From an uncultured Ellagibacter sp. (lineage in GTDB: Bacteria > Actinomycetota > Coriobacteriia > Coriobacteriales > Eggerthellaceae), in assembly GCF_934636505.1 (NCBI RefSeq), contig NZ_CAKUAL010000076.1, positions 1 through 8,353 of the forward strand: DNA of 8,353 nucleotides, given 5' to 3'. Of this stretch, positions 6,095 through 8,353 are shown piece after piece. Numbering within the stretch: position 1 is the stretch's first letter; every line of letters begins with the position of its first letter. The notes below the pieces were generated by a model. It saw only the letters and a program-made list of their open reading frames with translations, had not been told where the DNA came from and ran no database searches. The translations under genes and the position numbers were made by a program.

Positions 6095-6136
6095 CGAATG
6101 GGCAGATGACGCGCATGTAGCGGCTCTGCCCATTTG
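6095..6136 (+). promoter_or_regulatory. Leader hairpin upstream of the EcsC-like gene
   Basis: AATGGGCAGA (6097-6106) and TCTGCCCATT (6125-6134) are perfect 10-bp complements; G6096-T6135 and C6095-G6136 extend the RNA stem to 12 bp. The 18-nt loop can form a smaller CGC/GCG stem. The hairpin ends 8 nt before the AGGAAGG ribosome site (6145-6151). No T run follows, so it is not a standard terminator; translational control, RNA stability or a DNA operator are all possible. Confidence 0.5.
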
Positions 6137-6158
6137 CCTTTCCGAGGAAGGATGCGAC

Positions 6159-7067
6159 ATGGGGGACAATCCGATTGGAATGCTCGGCAAAGCCGCCGAC
6201 GGAGCAGCAAAGACAATTGCTGCTGGAGCTGGGCTGATTGCGAAAAACGCCGGTGAAAGAATCGGCCGGACCACTTCTGAAACCCCACCCAACTCGAATG
6301 AGGAAATCGACCCAGAAGACTTCTTCCAAAACGTTCTCGTAGCAGCACTAGGAGTTCCCGGCGTTAAAATCAGTAGGGAAGAGTATCTACGAAGCGCGTT
6401 GCAAAACTACTGCGAGGATGCCTTGATAGACGCGGCAGTCGAACAAGGACCCATTGACGCGGGGGTTTCAAGAACGACCATCGGCAAGCTTGCCGATGAG
6501 GCTATTCAATATGAAACGACCAAAGTAACGCTTGTTTCAGCCGCGACGGGAATTCCGGGAGGAATTGCAATGGCGGCAACCATACCTGCGGATGCCGCGC
6601 AAAATATCGCGCATATGCTGAGAATAACCCAGAAACTTGCATATCTTTACGGATGGCCTGATTTCTTCAATGGGGACGGTACGGTTGATGAGGGGACGAA
6701 GAATGTTTTGACGCTTTTCCTTGGCGCCATGTTCGCCTCGGGTCTTGCAGTGAATGGTATCCACAAAGTTGCCGAGATGATGGCACGTCAGGCCGTGAAA
6801 AAACTTCCTCAAAAAGCGCTGACAAAGGGCGTCATATATCCAATCGTGAAAAAGGTGGCATCGCTTATCGGCGCCAAAATGACGAAAGATATTTTCGCGA
6901 AAGGGGTCGCGAAAGCAATTCCGGGAATTGGGGCGATTTTCTCAGGAGGAATAACTCTTGCAACCTTTTTGCCAATGTGCAATAGATTGAAGGGGTATTT
7001 GGATGATTTGGCTGAGGGCAAGGAAGTTCCCGACACCCTTGATGTCGCTGAAGTAAATTGCGAGTAA
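6159..7067 (+). CDS. EcsC-like hydrophobic protein
   Basis: A 302-residue protein. After a Gly/Ala-rich amphipathic N-terminus (1-36) and an acidic linker, residues 54-165 contain a block with VTLVSAATGIPGGIAMAATI (123-142), then PADAAQNIAHMLRITQKLAYLYGW (143-166). This glycine-rich stretch followed by an A-D-x-x-x-N helix and YGW resembles the EcsC family (PF12787). The C-terminal KAIPGIGAIFSGGITLATF (252-270) matches the 'P-x-x-G-A-x-x-G-G' end seen in EcsC- and DUF697-type proteins. Hydrophobic stretches at 122-145, 182-200 and 251-275 suggest membrane association. Family function is unknown; EcsC proper is a co-operonic partner of an ABC transporter, which is absent here. ATG 6159 has AGGAAGG 7 nt upstream. 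The DUF4230 gene follows after 53 nt, with only a weak 5-bp hairpin (7082-7095) between. Confidence 0.7.
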   Translation: MGDNPIGMLGKAADGAAKTIAAGAGLIAKNAGERIGRTTSETPPNSNEEIDPEDFFQNVLVAALGVPGVKISREEYLRSALQNYCEDALIDAAVEQGPIDAGVSRTTIGKLADEAIQYETTKVTLVSAATGIPGGIAMAATIPADAAQNIAHMLRITQKLAYLYGWPDFFNGDGTVDEGTKNVLTLFLGAMFASGLAVNGIHKVAEMMARQAVKKLPQKALTKGVIYPIVKKVASLIGAKMTKDIFAKGVAKAIPGIGAIFSGGITLATFLPMCNRLKGYLDDLAEGKEVPDTLDVAEVNCE

Positions 7068-7120
7068 AACGAAATCAAATCCAAGCGTTTGCTTGATATC
7101 GAATTATAAGGGAGGTTTCT

Positions 7121-7768
7121 GTGGCAAATATAATCAGCGGTTTGCCTCGCAAAGTGAAATTAGCTATTGCGGGCGCGTGTGCGGTAATTATCATCGTCGC
7201 AATCGTCATTGGCGTTCCCGTTATTCAGTCCAAACTGAATAAAACAACCTATCTCACAGCGAGCCAACTCACGGAAATCGTGAACGTGAGCAAGCTGTCT
7301 ACTGCCGAATATCGTTACAACGGCATTGCGGATAAATACAACGACAAAGGCGAGGCCGAATACCACGTTTACTACGAGTCGACGATTAGCGCTTCGTACG
7401 ATATGGACGCGATTACGTTTGACATCGACGAGGAAGCGAAAACCATCACCCCGCATCTGCCAGAGCCGGAGATTGGCGATCCGTCAATCGATACGACGGC
7501 GCTCGATTATCTTCCCAAAAAACCGAATGCAAATCTGAAGGATGTCATTTCAGTTTGCAAAGCAGATGCTCTTGCCGAGGTTACGTCAGCAGGCGGCATT
7601 TTGTATACGGCAAACCAGAACATGCGCCGGACTATGGAAGCCCTGCTTATGCCCGTAACTGAAAAAACCGGTTATAGCCTTGTGTGGCCCGATGACGAGT
7701 CGAGTCGGCAAAACGATGCTGCCGACGATCAATCTGAAGAGCAAGAGGAGGACGGCTCCTATGAATAA
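7121..7768 (+). CDS. DUF4230-like membrane-anchored protein
   Basis: A 215-residue protein starting with GTG, supported by GGGAGG 5 nt upstream. A single membrane segment (about 13-36, IAGACAVIIIVAIVIGVPVI) follows a short basic N-terminus, so the rest should lie outside the cell. Residues 45-125 fit the DUF4230 pattern: a 'VSKLSTAEYRYNG' strand, a repeated tyrosine-containing strand, then an aspartate-rich segment (ITFDIDEEAKTITPHLPEPEI, 98-118, written here as the part ending in the family's proline-glutamate turn). The C-terminal helix and Y-S-L-V-W (185-189) are shared with the next protein. Residues 190-215 are an acidic tail. Its stop overlaps the start of the next gene by 8 nt, pointing to translational coupling. 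Function of DUF4230 is unknown. Confidence 0.8.
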   Translation: MANIISGLPRKVKLAIAGACAVIIIVAIVIGVPVIQSKLNKTTYLTASQLTEIVNVSKLSTAEYRYNGIADKYNDKGEAEYHVYYESTISASYDMDAITFDIDEEAKTITPHLPEPEIGDPSIDTTALDYLPKKPNANLKDVISVCKADALAEVTSAGGILYTANQNMRRTMEALLMPVTEKTGYSLVWPDDESSRQNDAADDQSEEQEEDGSYE

Positions 7769-8345
7769 GATTCGCGCAATAGCGGCAATAATCATCTTAG
7801 GGTGCCTCGCATTTGCCCTGAATGGTTGCCAAGGGCAGCAGAAAGACGCCGATTTCAGTAATGCGAGTGAGGTAGCGAAACTCGCAACGTTCGAGTGCAC
7901 CTACCACAACGTTGCGAAAATCGAACGCGAGTCGGACAAAGCATGGTTCATCGATTTGCAAAATGGCAAGCAAGAGTGGTTTGAATACGACGCGACGGTC
8001 GACTTCGGCATCGACGCAAGTAAAGTCCATATCGATGAACCCGACGAAAAAGGCGTGGTGGCAATAACAATTCCTCAAGGTCAGGTGCTTACCGAGCCAA
8101 ATATCAAAGCCGATTCGGTTTCCGACCCGCTTGATGCAAACGGTTTTTTCGCATCGGTAACCGACGACGAGCGCAAAGAGGCACTTTCAAAAGCTCAGCA
8201 AGATACCTTAGATCGCGCGTACGCCGATGACACGATGATCGCCTCCGCTCGCAACCGTGCGAAAACGCTGCTCGAGCAGTACGTGAAAAACATCGGCAAT
8301 AGCCTCAACGAATCCTACACCGTGAAATGGATTGATGAGGAATAG
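7761..8345 (+). CDS. DUF4230-like lipoprotein
   Basis: A 194-residue predicted lipoprotein. The signal (1-22) ends in lipobox LNGC, with Cys23 the lipidation site. The mature part parallels the upstream DUF4230 protein: KLATFECTYHNVAKIE (40-55) against its KLSTAEYRYNGIA, GIDASKVHIDEPDEKGVVAI (83-102) against its MDAITFDIDEEAKTI, and a long helix ending in SYTVKW (185-190) against its GYSLVW. The two genes are therefore likely old paralogues, one held by a membrane helix and one by lipid. ATG 7761 sits inside the end of the preceding gene, with GAGGAGG 10 nt upstream; an in-frame ATG at 7680 would bury the signal peptide and is not used. Eight bases remain in the window after the stop, so the operon may continue. 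Confidence 0.85.
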   Translation: MNKIRAIAAIIILGCLAFALNGCQGQQKDADFSNASEVAKLATFECTYHNVAKIERESDKAWFIDLQNGKQEWFEYDATVDFGIDASKVHIDEPDEKGVVAITIPQGQVLTEPNIKADSVSDPLDANGFFASVTDDERKEALSKAQQDTLDRAYADDTMIASARNRAKTLLEQYVKNIGNSLNESYTVKWIDEE

Positions 8346-8353
8346 CCTCCCTT

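Noticed and set aside
5760..6158. Long N-terminal extension of the EcsC-like frame
   Set aside because: It runs antisense to the XRE gene, and no in-frame start before 6159 has a ribosome site; ATG 6159 has AGGAAGG at good spacing.
7082..7095. CAAGC/GCTTG hairpin as a terminator between the EcsC-like and DUF4230 genes
   Set aside because: The stem is only 5 bp and no T run follows, so the genes probably share a transcript.
7680..7760. Earlier ATG for the last lipoprotein gene
   Set aside because: It would place 27 polar residues before the signal peptide and overlap the previous gene by 89 nt; ATG 7761 gives a proper lipoprotein signal and has GAGGAGG upstream.

Overview
The window looks like chromosomal DNA of a high-GC anaerobic actinobacterium, most plausibly a gut Coriobacteriia (Eggerthellaceae-like) species. 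This rests on GC-rich codon use in the left half, a large 2-hydroxyacyl-CoA dehydratase activase, a DUF711/UPF0210 protein, and a set of DUF4230 and lipoprotein genes. The assignment is inference; no rRNA or other marker gene is present.

Left half (1-3752). A minus-strand operon carries a TetR-type regulator followed after 15 nt by a two-repeat ASKHA activase that runs off the left edge. A good sigma70-type promoter (-35 at 2030-2035, -10 at 2007-2012) precedes it, and an inverted repeat (1963-2000) begins about where transcription should start, which suggests autorepression. Divergently transcribed is a full-length DUF711 gene (2251-3615), closed by two consecutive hairpins, the second a perfect 16-bp-stem terminator.

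Middle (3753-4132). This interval holds no intact gene. It contains the frameshifted, truncated 5' end of a minus-strand AAA-type (DUF4143-like) ATPase gene. Upstream of the remnant lie three copies of an approximately 18-bp sequence with an exact 32-bp period.

Right half (4133-8345). DNA here is visibly less GC-rich and is dominated by regulators and envelope proteins. First comes a cysteine-rich MerR-like regulator with a perfect 19-bp palindrome just before its likely start, followed 20 nt later by a lipoprotein with tandem 12- and 11-residue Tyr-Arg repeats. Then a small minus-strand XRE regulator stands divergent to a three-gene plus-strand operon: an EcsC-like hydrophobic protein, a membrane-anchored DUF4230 protein (GTG start), and an overlapping DUF4230 lipoprotein. 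A 10-bp palindrome and a strong leader hairpin lie between the XRE gene and the operon.

The candidate undescribed system is the XRE / EcsC-like / DUF4230 / DUF4230-lipoprotein cassette, with the MerR-lipoprotein pair as a possible neighbour module. The layout suggests a regulated set of envelope proteins, but nothing in the sequence shows a biochemical activity.
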